Positions 16,323-24,342 of a stretch of 57,942 nucleotides of DNA are shown here, in pieces. This DNA is from a bacterium (GTDB lineage: Bacteria > Hydrogenedentota > Hydrogenedentia > Hydrogenedentiales > SLHB01). How positions within the stretch are numbered: position 1 is the stretch's first letter; each line of letters starts with the position of its first letter. The stretch is taken from positions 1 through 57,942 of the forward strand of contig JAAEQP010001826.1 in assembly GCA_024231375.1 (NCBI GenBank), given 5' to 3'. The notes below the pieces were generated by a model. The model saw only the letters and a program-made list of their open reading frames with translations. It had not been told where the DNA came from and ran no database searches. Position numbers and translations under genes: made by a program.

Positions 16323-16787
16323 ATGAAGACGGCAGACAACAGAGGATTTTCGTGTGTCGGCCTGGTGCGGCCAAAGCATCGCGTTAACGTAGGTGCGGCC
16401 GTGCGTGCTTGTGGATGCTATGGCGCCACAATGCTCGCCATAGAAGGTTGCCGCGGGACGGTGAAAGCCGCAACAGACACGTTCAAATGGCGACGACACA
16501 TGCCCGTTCTGCGAGTCGATGACCTGCGGAATGTTATTCCGTATGATTGCGTGCCGGTTGCCGTTGACTTGATACCAGGAGCGAGGCCGTTGCCGCGATA
16601 CTGCCATCCAGAACGCGCGTTTTACATCTTTGGCCCGGAGGATGGCACGCTCGGTAGAGCGGTGACTGACTGGTGTCGTGACGTGGTGATGATACCGACT
16701 GACTTCTGCATGAACCTGGCCGCGACTGTTAACGTCGTTCTCTATGATCGACTGGCAAAGCAGGGAAATAGCGGAGTCCTACCATGA
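16323..16787 (+). CDS. SPOUT (TrmH/SpoU-like) RNA methyltransferase
   Basis: 154 residues. Family motifs in order: CVGLVRPKHRVNVGAAVRAC (motif 1, Asn and Arg for ribose methylation), YIFGPEDGTLG (motif 2), and MNLAATVNVVLYDRL (motif 3, knot region). These enzymes 2'-O-methylate tRNA or rRNA using SAM. It lacks an extra RNA-binding domain, like the TrmL-type minimal members. Unusual in phages of this size; the target could be host or phage tRNA. Confidence 0.75.
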   Translation: MKTADNRGFSCVGLVRPKHRVNVGAAVRACGCYGATMLAIEGCRGTVKAATDTFKWRRHMPVLRVDDLRNVIPYDCVPVAVDLIPGARPLPRYCHPERAFYIFGPEDGTLGRAVTDWCRDVVMIPTDFCMNLAATVNVVLYDRLAKQGNSGVLP

Positions 16788-17101
16788 AAGTCCGCCTAAA
16801 CAACCAGCTCATCGCCCGGCTGAAAGTCCGCGCGGCCCTTTGCAGGACGCTCACGTCGAAGTTGATCCGCCGCGCCATGCGGCGCAAGTGGAGCGGGAGT
16901 GTAAACCGCGAATCGCCACTAATGCACTCCCCGCGCGCTGCGGCATCGTTTGAGATCGAACCGGGGCGCGGGATGCAAACCCCGGCAGACGTGCGCGCGG
17001 CGCTGATCGAGGCGCTCGACGCGACGGAGACGGAAGCTACACCGTTGGAGCTGGAGCCGTGCCGGAGTTATCAAGTATTGGAGGAAAATAATGGTTGGTG
17101 A
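16784..17101 (+). CDS. Small basic protein, unknown
   Basis: 105 residues with an ATGA overlap. Arg/Lys-rich first 45 residues (LIRRAMRRKWSGSV), a short linker, then TPADVRAALIEALDATE and an acidic end PLELEPCRSYQVLEEN. A diverged copy of that end lies at 17388-17441. Its first 11 bases match the mini-NinB start (ATGAAAGTCCG). Function unknown. Confidence 0.6.
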   Translation: MKVRLNNQLIARLKVRAALCRTLTSKLIRRAMRRKWSGSVNRESPLMHSPRAAASFEIEPGRGMQTPADVRAALIEALDATETEATPLELEPCRSYQVLEENNGW

Positions 17102-17387
17102 CATTGGCTTGCGGAGCATGGCGTCTATTCGGGACTTCTACGGGGTTCCAGCAAAGCGCGGCGCTCCGGTCGTCTACCGCCGCACACTCAAAAGCAAAAA
17201 GCGTTACCATGGCCGCATCAAGAGCGCATCATACGGGCAGCTATATTGTGAGCTTGAGTTTTTCGGTCGCCAGCGCATGGACCCACTTCGCCTGATCTAT
17301 TTGGACGCCGATGGCCAGGAGAAGCTAACCCTAACACAACAGTACATGCCGGAGTGGTTCTGGTTTGATATTCTCGCGGTATGGTAG
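17091..17387 (+). CDS. Small conserved-type phage protein
   Basis: 98 residues from ATG 17091 with GGAGG upstream; an internal ATG at 17118 is a weaker alternative. SIRDFYGVPAKRGAPVVYR followed by short strands and DPLRLIYLD resembles a group of small beta-barrel phage proteins of unknown function. It overlaps the previous gene by 11 bases. Confidence 0.65.
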   Translation: MVGDIGLRSMASIRDFYGVPAKRGAPVVYRRTLKSKKRYHGRIKSASYGQLYCELEFFGRQRMDPLRLIYLDADGQEKLTLTQQYMPEWFWFDILAVW

Positions 17388-17441
17388 CCGTTGGAGCTTG
17401 AGCCGTGCCGGAACTATCTGGTGATTGAGTCGCAAAAATAA
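17388..17441 (+). pseudogene. Remnant copy of the C-terminus of the gene at 16784
   Basis: Directly after the stop at 17387 the bases read PLELEPCRNYLVIESQK-stop, matching PLELEPCRSYQVLEEN at the end of 16784-17101. No start or ribosome site precedes it, so it is probably the relic of a duplicated gene replaced by the one at 17091. Confidence 0.6.
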
Positions 17442-17454
17442 TTCTCCCCCGCGC

Positions 17455-17490
17455 TTGACAATCGACGCAACCCCGATATTATAGTGGTAG
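17455..17490 (+). promoter_or_regulatory. Early-family promoter 3
   Basis: TTGACA at 17455-17460, then either TATTAT (17477-17482, 16-base spacer) or TATAGT (17480-17485, 19). Drives the small leader gene and the replication genes. No ATG lies at +1 here. Confidence 0.65.
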
Positions 17491-17517
17491 GTTTTGGCAG
17501 GCCTACGGAGCGACGAT

Positions 17518-17634
17518 ATGTACCCAATCCAGAATGCAACGCCTCGGACAAGCCGCACCGCACTCGCGCAAAGCGAGGTCGTCGCGCTGGCCTGCCAGCC
17601 GGGGCGTTGCACTCTGGGGTGGAGGCGTTCGTGA
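17518..17634 (+). CDS. 38-residue ORF coupled to replication gene
   Basis: ATG 17518 has GGAG seven bases upstream; its TGA overlaps the next start (GTGATGG). Sequence starts MYPIQNATPRTSRTALAQ and ends Cys/Trp/Arg-rich. Position and coupling suggest a translated leader that controls the helicase-loader-like gene. Confidence 0.45.
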   Translation: MYPIQNATPRTSRTALAQSEVVALACQPGRCTLGWRRS

Positions 17635-18410
17635 TGGCTCACAAGAAACTGCCGATGTTCCAGGTCTACACCGGAGACTGGATGAAAGATCCACGACTCA
17701 GCAAGTGCGAACCCGCCACGCGCGGCATCTGGTTTGACATGCTCTGCGCAATGCACGAGGACGACCGGTCTGGCGTTGTGTCCGGGACCGCAAACCAACT
17801 TTCCCGAGCCTGTAGATGTAGCCCGTCAGAGCTCATTTCTGCCGTCTCTGAGCTGGAGCAAACTGAGACCGCTACCGTTACGCGTAACGGAAAAGTAACG
17901 GACTGTCACACGATAATAACGGTCCGAAATAGGCGCATGGAGCGTGAGCGCAAAGAACGCGTTGCCAGTGCGTTACGGCAATCACGACACCGGGACAAAC
18001 GGAAGAATACGCCAAAAGTAACAACCCCTCTTTCATCTTCATCTTCACCTTCATCTTCAAAAGAGACCCCCCAACCCCCCGTGCGCATAGGCGAGAAACC
18101 AACAGCGGAAGAGTCCGAGGCGGCCGGGAAGATCCTCGCCATCCTACAGGGCACCGAGTATTGGGGCAAACACCAACAGGGCGCTATTGTACTTGCGCAC
18201 CTCGAAAACCTGTGTCAGGCTTACGGCGCACCGAAGCTGCTGGAGCTCATGCACTGGTACGCGAGCAACCACACGGACCGGTACACGCCGAACCTCACGA
18301 GCCTGGAGAGCTTGGCCGCGGGCATCCCGAAGCTGTTGGCGGCCCGGGATCGCACGGCCGATGAACAAGCGGCCGAAGCACAAGACCTGCCTGCCTGCAA
18401 ACTCTGGTAA
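17634..18410 (+). CDS. Replication initiator or helicase-loader-like protein
   Basis: 258 residues from ATG 17634 (GGAGG eight bases upstream); the longer frame from 17484 starts at a -10 box. The N-terminus FQVYTGDWMKDPRLSKCEP then WFDMLCAMHEDDRSGVV matches the DUF1376-like winged-helix domain of phage replication proteins. A basic stretch (RERKERVASALRQSRHRDK) and a Ser-rich linker lead to a helical C-terminal domain. Located directly before dnaB, it likely recruits the helicase to the origin. Confidence 0.7.
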   Translation: MAHKKLPMFQVYTGDWMKDPRLSKCEPATRGIWFDMLCAMHEDDRSGVVSGTANQLSRACRCSPSELISAVSELEQTETATVTRNGKVTDCHTIITVRNRRMERERKERVASALRQSRHRDKRKNTPKVTTPLSSSSSPSSSKETPQPPVRIGEKPTAEESEAAGKILAILQGTEYWGKHQQGAIVLAHLENLCQAYGAPKLLELMHWYASNHTDRYTPNLTSLESLAAGIPKLLAARDRTADEQAAEAQDLPACKLW

Positions 18411-18417
18411 GGACAGC

Positions 18418-19839
18418 ATGAGCGTATTTGACCAACCACTGCCACACGACTCGGACTCTGAACGCGCACTCATCGGCGCGGTGCTGCTGGATCCGTGGCG
18501 GTATGCCGATATATCGGAGAGCATCACGCCAGGCTCATTCTATGGCGCGCACCACGCGCTGATCTGGGGCGTGCTTGAGCCGTTATGCGCTGCCGGTGGC
18601 CAGATAGATTTGCTGACGCTCTGTGACGCGCTGGATAGCGGTGGGCGGCTGGAAGAGGTCGGGGGCCGCTCGGGTGTCGCGGAGTTGCTGGCGTCGGTCC
18701 CGACCGGCGCGAACGCGGGCAGATATGCCGCTATCGTGTCAGAGCATCATACCCGGCGCATGGCCATTGCCGCGTCTGTGATGCTGCAGGAACAGGCGTT
18801 TGACGGCTCACCAGTGGCTGCCATGCTGGACGCCGCCGCCGCGGAACTGTCACGGCTACAACAGGGCGCCGCCGATGCTGACGGGAACTGTTCGGTGATG
18901 GCGGATCTCATGCCGGGCGTGATTGAGCACCTCGAAGCGTTGCAGGCGGGAGATGAGCGCGTGCTTGGGCTTACAACCGGGTTCCCGGACCTGGACAAGA
19001 AGGTGCGGCTACGGCCCGGTGAGATGATCGTGCTTGCCGCGCGGCCGAGCATCGGGAAGAGCGCCCTAATGTGGTGCATGTCCGCAGCACAGGCGACTGC
19101 CGCTATCCCGATCGGCATATTCAGCTATGAAATGTCGAAGGAATCGCTGGCGAACCGCGCGCTGTTCGCGGAGGCCGGAGTAAACGCGATTGACGTCCGG
19201 GACGGTGCGTTATCGCCGGGTTGCTGGGATGGGCTCATGGACTCCGCGCGCCGGCTGGCAACCAAGAACATCCGCATCGACGACCGGAAAGGCACCATCC
19301 TGCAGCTCCGCGCCCGAGCCCGGCGCATGGTCCAGAAGCATGGCGTGCGCATCATCTATATCGACTACCTGCAACTGATCCCGGAGGGCAGCGGCGGCAA
19401 GCGGAACCGGAACCGGGAGAACGCGGTGGCGGAGTTGTCCGGATCGGTGAAGTCGTTGGCGCAGGAGCTCGAAATCCCGGTCGTGATCCTGGCGCAGCTC
19501 AACCGCGCGGCCGAGCAAGACGTGAAAAATGAGACGCTCGCGAACACCAGGCCGAAGTTGAAGCACTTGCGCGAGTCCGGCGCCATTGAGCAGGACGCAG
19601 ACGTGGTGCTGCTCCTGCACCGGTTGCGCTGTGACGGCGTAGCCGATGCCGAGGTCTTGATCCCGAAACAGCGGAACGGCCCGACTGGGCTCGTAACACT
19701 GCAATGGCAGCCGCAGTACACGCGGTTTGTGAGCGCGTCGAAGGTGGCAGATGCAGACGTGCCGCAATACGCGCGTGAGCCAGTGCCCGGCACCGCAGAG
19801 GACATGCAACGGCAACGCGCGCTGGAACCGGAGATTTGA
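18418..19839 (+). CDS. dnaB: Replicative DnaB-type helicase
   Basis: 473 residues, ATG 18418 with AAGGA upstream. N-terminal helicase-primase interaction domain (SERALIGAVLLDPWRYADI). RecA core: Walker A ARPSIGKSA at about residues 206-214, Walker B VRIIYIDYLQLI, and the DnaB signature IPKQRNGPTG. Length matches bacterial DnaB. Unwinds DNA at the phage fork, presumably with host polymerase III, since the phage encodes no polymerase. Confidence 0.93.
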   Translation: MSVFDQPLPHDSDSERALIGAVLLDPWRYADISESITPGSFYGAHHALIWGVLEPLCAAGGQIDLLTLCDALDSGGRLEEVGGRSGVAELLASVPTGANAGRYAAIVSEHHTRRMAIAASVMLQEQAFDGSPVAAMLDAAAAELSRLQQGAADADGNCSVMADLMPGVIEHLEALQAGDERVLGLTTGFPDLDKKVRLRPGEMIVLAARPSIGKSALMWCMSAAQATAAIPIGIFSYEMSKESLANRALFAEAGVNAIDVRDGALSPGCWDGLMDSARRLATKNIRIDDRKGTILQLRARARRMVQKHGVRIIYIDYLQLIPEGSGGKRNRNRENAVAELSGSVKSLAQELEIPVVILAQLNRAAEQDVKNETLANTRPKLKHLRESGAIEQDADVVLLLHRLRCDGVADAEVLIPKQRNGPTGLVTLQWQPQYTRFVSASKVADADVPQYAREPVPGTAEDMQRQRALEPEI

Positions 19840-19843
19840 ACCA

Positions 19844-20221
19844 ATGCTAACCAACGTCTCCGAGAGCATGAAGCGCCGCAACCCCGACGTGTTCGGGCCG
19901 CCCGCGCCGACGCCAGGCAGCGCCAAGGGCCGCAAGGGCGACGCGAAGCTGGAAGCCGGACTGCAGAGCGCGTGTGAGTCCTGGCTCGGGCGCCACGGCA
20001 TCGCGTACCTGCATCTATCGTTCCGCGCCCGCGAAAAAGCGGGATGGCCGGACCTGACGTATGTTCACGACGGCGTGCCCTACGCGGTGGAGCTGAAGTC
20101 ACGCACGGGCACGGTTTCCGAGGACCAGGAGCGGATGTTGGCGCAGATGCGCCGCAATGGCTGGCGCACCCGGGTTATCCGCTCGTATGAGGCATTCACA
20201 AACATGATGGGAGAGGCATGA
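19844..20221 (+). CDS. VRR-NUC-type nuclease
   Basis: 125 residues. The PD-(D/E)xK core is visible: GWPDLTYVHDGVPYAVELK (Asp, Glu-x-Lys) and a Gln-containing helix SEDQERMLAQMRRNGW. These stand-alone phage proteins cut branched DNA such as Holliday junctions. It follows dnaB by four bases. The N-terminal 40 residues are basic and probably unstructured. Confidence 0.85.
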   Translation: MLTNVSESMKRRNPDVFGPPAPTPGSAKGRKGDAKLEAGLQSACESWLGRHGIAYLHLSFRAREKAGWPDLTYVHDGVPYAVELKSRTGTVSEDQERMLAQMRRNGWRTRVIRSYEAFTNMMGEA

Positions 20222-20454
20222 TGGGCAAGCACTTCAAGGATGCGCCAGAGGCGTCGACGATCAGCGGCATGAAAGAGGCTATGCGCCAACTGCACGAGGC
20301 GATCCTTGACGGGACCATCCCGCCGTTCCGTACCGTCGAATGCAACGGCCCAGCGGATTTCAACCGGATATCCAAGGCGCAGGCCTCGCGGGACCGGACG
20401 CGCGCCGCGCGTAGCCGCCACAAACGCCAAGCGTTCTGGACGGCTCTTTTCTGA
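20218..20454 (+). CDS. Small early protein, unknown
   Basis: 78 residues starting at the double ATG 20218/20221, overlapping the nuclease stop. STISGMKEAMRQLHEAILDG forms a helix and the C-terminal half is strongly basic (SRDRTRAARSRHKRQ). Likely nucleic-acid binding; no family recognised. Confidence 0.6.
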   Translation: MMGKHFKDAPEASTISGMKEAMRQLHEAILDGTIPPFRTVECNGPADFNRISKAQASRDRTRAARSRHKRQAFWTALF

Positions 20455-20460
20455 GAGCGC

Positions 20461-20495
20461 TTGACGCATACACACTGACGGCGTATAGTAGGGCA
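20461..20495 (+). promoter_or_regulatory. Early-family promoter 4
   Basis: TTGACG at 20461-20466, 17-base spacer CATACACACTGACGGCG, TATAGT at 20484-20489. An ATG begins at 20495, five bases after the -10 box. Confidence 0.85.
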
Positions 20496-20509
20496 TGGAG
20501 GAACACCAC

Positions 20510-20707
20510 ATGAGACCCCCCGAAAAATGTGAAGAGTGCGGCGCCGATCTACTCACGGCCGAAGACTACGGATGGGCGAAGGACCGCCCGGTCTGCGTTG
20601 CGTGCTCCGAGGCGATGGACCTCGTGGGCATCGCGTGCAGACAGGAAAGTATTGACATCCAAGCCGTCACGGCGCCGAAGGCGTGGCTGGCGCAAGAACA
20701 GGAGTGA
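20510..20707 (+). CDS. Small zinc-binding-type protein
   Basis: 65 residues from ATG 20510, which has GGAGG eight bases upstream. An in-frame ATG at the predicted +1 (20495) would add MEEHH. CEEC and CVAC pairs separated by about 20 residues suggest one zinc site. Function unknown. Confidence 0.6.
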   Translation: MRPPEKCEECGADLLTAEDYGWAKDRPVCVACSEAMDLVGIACRQESIDIQAVTAPKAWLAQEQE

Positions 20708-20712
20708 CGATC

Positions 20713-21138
20713 ATGGCAAAGCCATTCATGAACAATGCCGCGCTGGAGGCACACCGGATAGACGCGCCATACCTCCGGGTACCTTTTGGGCCGTACTGCG
20801 GCATCCTTGCAAAGCCGCGACTGGCGGGAAAGATGGCGGCGCTGCAACAGAGCTTCTTGATTGAGGCGCGGGCGCTACTGGCGGCCAACCTCGACTCGCT
20901 GGAGGTCGCGCACTGGACGCTGGATTATTCGGACGGGAAACAGCGCTCCCTCGACTACATCGTACCGCAGTCCGATGACGACAAGCTGGCGCGCATCGCG
21001 ATGCTCAAGAATACCAACCTTTGCCATCCGGCCAAGGCCGAAGACCTGTTCCGGTTTGCTAACGATAACGAGGCGCGCGCAACGACAGAGACTGAAGCGC
21101 AAGAGCGGGAGCGGACCAATGAAGTGGCGCAGCGCTGA
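20713..21138 (+). CDS. Early protein, unknown
   Basis: 141 residues. NNAALEAHRIDAPYLRVPFG, a helical middle and an acidic tail (ETEAQERERTNEVAQ). ATG 20713 follows the preceding stop by five bases. No known family recognised. Overlaps the next gene by 20 bases. Confidence 0.6.
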   Translation: MAKPFMNNAALEAHRIDAPYLRVPFGPYCGILAKPRLAGKMAALQQSFLIEARALLAANLDSLEVAHWTLDYSDGKQRSLDYIVPQSDDDKLARIAMLKNTNLCHPAKAEDLFRFANDNEARATTETEAQERERTNEVAQR

Positions 21139-21307
21139 AACACGGGCCTATGAGCTTGAGCGCGAGTACGGGCGCGTCACGGCGCTGGAACAGGCGCTCG
21201 GCAACGCCCGCGTGTACAAGGAGCAGGGTAAGCCGCGCCGTGTCGCGTATTGGCAACGTGTGGCTGAGGCGTTGGAGCGGACGGAACGGATGGGAGACAG
21301 GCAATGA
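21119..21307 (+). CDS. Small helical protein
   Basis: 62 residues, ATG 21119 with GGGAGCGG upstream. Almost entirely charged helix (AYELEREYGRVTALEQALGN). The longer frame from 20861 is a shadow of the upstream gene. Unknown function. Confidence 0.5.
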   Translation: MKWRSAETRAYELEREYGRVTALEQALGNARVYKEQGKPRRVAYWQRVAEALERTERMGDRQ

Positions 21308-21951
21308 CAGAACACCCGATACTGGTAACGGATTCGGTGTCGCGGAACATCCGCGCGGGTCGGCAGTGGCAGGACCGCAGGCCGGTGAAGCCGCAGCCGG
21401 AATGGATTTATGATGGCGAAGGCACGGCGTGGCTCGACGTTGGCGGCTCGCTCTTGGCGCCAGACCCCATGATACTCGGAGACTGGGGCATCAGCTGCCC
21501 CTTCGGCGTTCCCGGCGACGTGCTGTGGGTGCGGGAGTGCTTTGCGTTGCTGTCGCACGATGCAACGCGAGAACTGAATCCAGCCAAGACTGATGACGGC
21601 AGTCTGTGGTACAGATCAAATGAAATCGACGCTTATGTGCATGACTGCGATTATCCGTCTGACAGATTCCGCTGGCGACCGTCAATCCACATGCCGCGGT
21701 GGGCGTGCCGCACGCTGCTGCTGGTCAAGCGGACGTGGGTCGAGCGGGTGCAGTGTATCAAGAATGGTGACGCGGTGGCCGAAGGGTATCCGCACCCGCG
21801 ACCCAACACGTTTACGGACCCGCGCGACATATCCGGAGCTTTCGGCTTGGCGCACGACTGGTTTCGAGGCCTGTGGGACGGCATCTACCCCGGCTCCTGG
21901 GACCGGAACGACTGGGTATGGTGCTGCGAGTTCGAACTGATGGAGGGCTGA
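21304..21951 (+). CDS. ASCH/PUA-like phage protein
   Basis: 215 residues, ATGA overlap. GVPGDVLWVRECFALL, FRWRPSIHMPRWACR, VERVQCIKNGDAVAEGY and WVWCCEFELMEG are the landmarks of a widespread phage protein with an ASCH-like beta-barrel, a fold linked to RNA or modified-base recognition. Biochemical role unknown. Confidence 0.8.
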   Translation: MTEHPILVTDSVSRNIRAGRQWQDRRPVKPQPEWIYDGEGTAWLDVGGSLLAPDPMILGDWGISCPFGVPGDVLWVRECFALLSHDATRELNPAKTDDGSLWYRSNEIDAYVHDCDYPSDRFRWRPSIHMPRWACRTLLLVKRTWVERVQCIKNGDAVAEGYPHPRPNTFTDPRDISGAFGLAHDWFRGLWDGIYPGSWDRNDWVWCCEFELMEG

Positions 21952-21955
21952 GACG

Positions 21956-23086
21956 ATGACGCAGAGAGAGCGAAAGGCACTTAATCGAATCATGGCAAAA
22001 GCCGAAGAAGTTGCCAAAAAGTTCGACGCCGCCATCGCCCGTGAGGACGAATGGCACACGCAGGTTGTAGCCGCCGAGGACGCGCAGACCAAGGCCGAGG
22101 AAGAGGTCGAGCGGCTGAAGATGAAGATTGACGGCTTCTGGACAACCCTCGAATCTGGCGACCGGCAACTGGGGGCCATGCGCTGGAATCGCGACGTGGC
22201 TCGGGCAGAAAGAGGCGATGCGCTGGCCGACAACGCCCGCCTGCGTGCCGCGCTGGATGCGGTGCGGAAAATCAAGGATGAATGGTCGCCGCGAAATCCT
22301 GACATGCCACGGAGGGGAGCCGTCTACCAAGAAGGCGTGGACGACATCTGTTTTGCCATCGACGCCGCCCTCGCCGCGACCGAGGCCGAGAAGGAGCTTG
22401 CGGTGCTGAAGGAAGAGCTGGCCACACACCAAGAGAGCGAGTTTCACCCCGACTGGTCGATGCTGGAAGCGACCCGCGAAGCACTGCGCGAGCAGTTGGC
22501 TGCCAACGCCCGCCTGCGTGCCGCGCTGGATGCGGTGAGGGAAGTGAAGCGCTACGGATGGGACTTTGCGGCAGACGACATGGTGCCCGTCGGAGACGGC
22601 GTGTACGTCCGCTGGGTAGAGATCCAGCACGCCCTCGCCGCGACCGAGGCAGAGCCGTGCCAGGAGTGCGCGGAGAAGGAGCGGGTGATTGAGAGGGGCC
22701 GGCAGCACGTTGCCAAGATGCAGAGGGATGCCGTGAAGTACCTCGTGCCCGACAATGACTGTGATCGTGCATGGTTCATTAACCGCATGCTCTATCATCT
22801 GGACGGTCCCGAACAACGCGAGGTGTTCCCTAACCTCGCCGCCACGGACGGCGGGGAAGCAGAGACGGCGGGCGATTTGCCGTGCGGCTGCGTGTGGTCT
22901 ACACCCGGCGTGTTTGCTACTGGACCCGCCTGCGAGGTGGTGGACCGAGCCGACGGCGGGTGGCTGTGCAGCCGGCCGCGTGGCCATACAGGAGAGCACG
23001 TGGCCTGCTCCCCGATTGAGCACGATCTGCATAGGTGGCCGCAATCCCCGAAAACAGAGAAAACGGAGCAACGGAGGTCGACGTGA
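21956..23086 (+). CDS. Coiled-coil protein with internal duplication and zinc-like C-terminus
   Basis: 376 residues. Long heptad-rich N-terminal region (ALNRIMAKAEEVAKKFDAA, AEEEVERLKMKIDG). A 91-residue duplication carries NARLRAALDAVRKIK / NARLRAALDAVREVK and ALAATEAE (near-identical DNA at 22232 and 22505, 273 bases apart). C-terminal Cys residues (CQECAEKE, CGCVW, CSRPRGHTGEH) resemble a zinc motif found at the end of phage early proteins. Function unknown. Confidence 0.65.
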   Translation: MTQRERKALNRIMAKAEEVAKKFDAAIAREDEWHTQVVAAEDAQTKAEEEVERLKMKIDGFWTTLESGDRQLGAMRWNRDVARAERGDALADNARLRAALDAVRKIKDEWSPRNPDMPRRGAVYQEGVDDICFAIDAALAATEAEKELAVLKEELATHQESEFHPDWSMLEATREALREQLAANARLRAALDAVREVKRYGWDFAADDMVPVGDGVYVRWVEIQHALAATEAEPCQECAEKERVIERGRQHVAKMQRDAVKYLVPDNDCDRAWFINRMLYHLDGPEQREVFPNLAATDGGEAETAGDLPCGCVWSTPGVFATGPACEVVDRADGGWLCSRPRGHTGEHVACSPIEHDLHRWPQSPKTEKTEQRRST

Positions 23087-23214
23087 CAACCAGAAGAGGC
23101 AACGCAGGACGCGGCGACCGGGGCGGGTGCGGCGGCACACGCAAGCGAGACGGCAGTGGCGGCGGGCGCGGCAATCGCGGCACAAAGCGCCAGCCAGCGA
23201 AACGGAAGCGGTAG
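23083..23214 (+). CDS. 43-residue Arg/Gly-rich peptide
   Basis: GTG 23083 overlaps the previous TGA and has GGAGG six bases upstream. Composition is nearly all Arg, Gly, Lys and Thr with RGG/GRG motifs (RGNAGRGDRGGCGG). Such peptides bind RNA or DNA through disordered contacts. Promoter 5 follows immediately. Confidence 0.55.
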   Translation: MTTRRGNAGRGDRGGCGGTRKRDGSGGGRGNRGTKRQPAKRKR

Positions 23215-23235
23215 TCACGGTATAGACTCCGACAC

Positions 23236-23268
23236 TTGCCGAGGCCCCGCAGTGGTGTATAGTACCGA
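23236..23268 (+). promoter_or_regulatory. Early-family promoter 5
   Basis: TTGCCG at 23236-23241, 16-base spacer AGGCCCCGCAGTGGTG, TATAGT at 23258-23263. The stretch from GACACTTGCC onward is identical to promoter 10 except for two bases. Confidence 0.75.
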
Positions 23269-23282
23269 AAACGGAGGATGAT

Positions 23283-23477
23283 ATGACGAACGCACCGAAC
23301 GACACGCCCATGGTCCGGAAAAACCTGTTCCTGCCGCGCGCCGACTATGCGCGAATGCAGGCCGCCGCGCGCCGCCAAGACCGGTCTTTTGCGAGTTGGG
23401 CGCGGCGGTTGCTGAACGCCGGGCTGGCGGCGGAAGACCTGGCCGCAGAAAGCCGGGACAGAGCTGCGCTCACATGA
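23283..23477 (+). CDS. Ribbon-helix-helix DNA-binding protein
   Basis: 64 residues with GGAGG upstream. RKNLFLPRADYARMQAAARR followed by FASWARRLLNAGLA matches the strand-helix-helix of Arc/CopG-type repressors. First gene after promoter 5, so it may regulate its own promoter and the near-identical promoter 10. Confidence 0.7.
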   Translation: MTNAPNDTPMVRKNLFLPRADYARMQAAARRQDRSFASWARRLLNAGLAAEDLAAESRDRAALT

Positions 23478-24049
23478 ATCAGTACGAATACACTATGGCG
23501 ACGCGCGGCGACGATCCCGCCGTGTCAGACGACGAGATCCGCGATATTATCGCGTGCCTGCAGGCGGACGCCAACGCCAGGGGCCAGGTGCTGGCGCAAT
23601 TTCCGGAAGTCGCCGCAGTGGCGGTCAAGGCGCTGTGCCTGAAGATTCTGCGTGCCGCCGATGGCAACGGACGCCGGACTGCCGTTGTGCTTGGCAGGGT
23701 TGCCGGGCTTTCATACAGTGAGATCGGCGCGTCCTGCCATATTTCGAAGCAAGCCGTACACAAGCATATCAAGGCGATTCGGAAGCGCGCGCCGCTGATG
23801 GCCGAAGCGCTGCAACTCACCAAGCCGCACGTTGTGCGAAAAGCGCTGGTGGTGCAAAAGGGCGGCATTGAGCATGTTCAGTTTCGGCGAAAAGAGGCCG
23901 ACAGCGAACGGCACGGCGCATTCGACCGCACGCGTACAGGCAAGGAAGCCAAGCGCTGGCAGTCGAGCGTCCTTGGCTGCCTCCGAGACGTAGGCGTGTT
24001 GGTGGCCATGATAAAACAAGAGCAAGAGGGCTGTGACGATGACAGATGA
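23474..24049 (+). CDS. HTH regulator (sigma-70 region 4-like)
   Basis: 191 residues from ATG 23474, ATGA overlap with the RHH gene. A helix-turn-helix AGLSYSEIGASCHISKQAVHK lies at about residues 75-97, like region 4 of sigma factors or phage HTH proteins. The C-terminal part is basic (HVQFRRKEADSERHG). Probably a DNA-binding regulator acting with its neighbour. Confidence 0.65.
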   Translation: MNQYEYTMATRGDDPAVSDDEIRDIIACLQADANARGQVLAQFPEVAAVAVKALCLKILRAADGNGRRTAVVLGRVAGLSYSEIGASCHISKQAVHKHIKAIRKRAPLMAEALQLTKPHVVRKALVVQKGGIEHVQFRRKEADSERHGAFDRTRTGKEAKRWQSSVLGCLRDVGVLVAMIKQEQEGCDDDR

Positions 24050-24338
24050 TGTGGGCGAGATGGAAGACCGTGCTGCACGCCACGCGAAGAGTATGCTGGG
24101 GCTTGCGGCGGAGATCATCGAGCTGGAAGACCTGCGCCGCGCTGCGGCGGAGGACAAGAAGCGCGCGGCCAAGAACTATAGGGACAGAGAAAAGGCCATC
24201 GAAAAGCGCATGGAAGAGGTTCGGAAAGAATACAAAAACGGCGGATTTAGGCAACAGGAGTTCTTCGAGCCCGACAAGGTGATAGGCGTGGCGCCCGTTG
24301 AGGACGCGACCGAGCAAGTCAATCCAGGGGGGGAATAG
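24039..24338 (+). CDS. Coiled-coil protein, unknown
   Basis: 99 residues. ATG 24039 is preferred over GTG 24033, which is too close to AGAGGG. Residues 15-75 form a charged coiled coil (IIELEDLRRAAAEDKKRAAK). Overlaps the HTH gene by 11 bases. Function unknown. Confidence 0.6.
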   Translation: MTDDVGEMEDRAARHAKSMLGLAAEIIELEDLRRAAAEDKKRAAKNYRDREKAIEKRMEEVRKEYKNGGFRQQEFFEPDKVIGVAPVEDATEQVNPGGE

Positions 24339-24342
24339 GACA

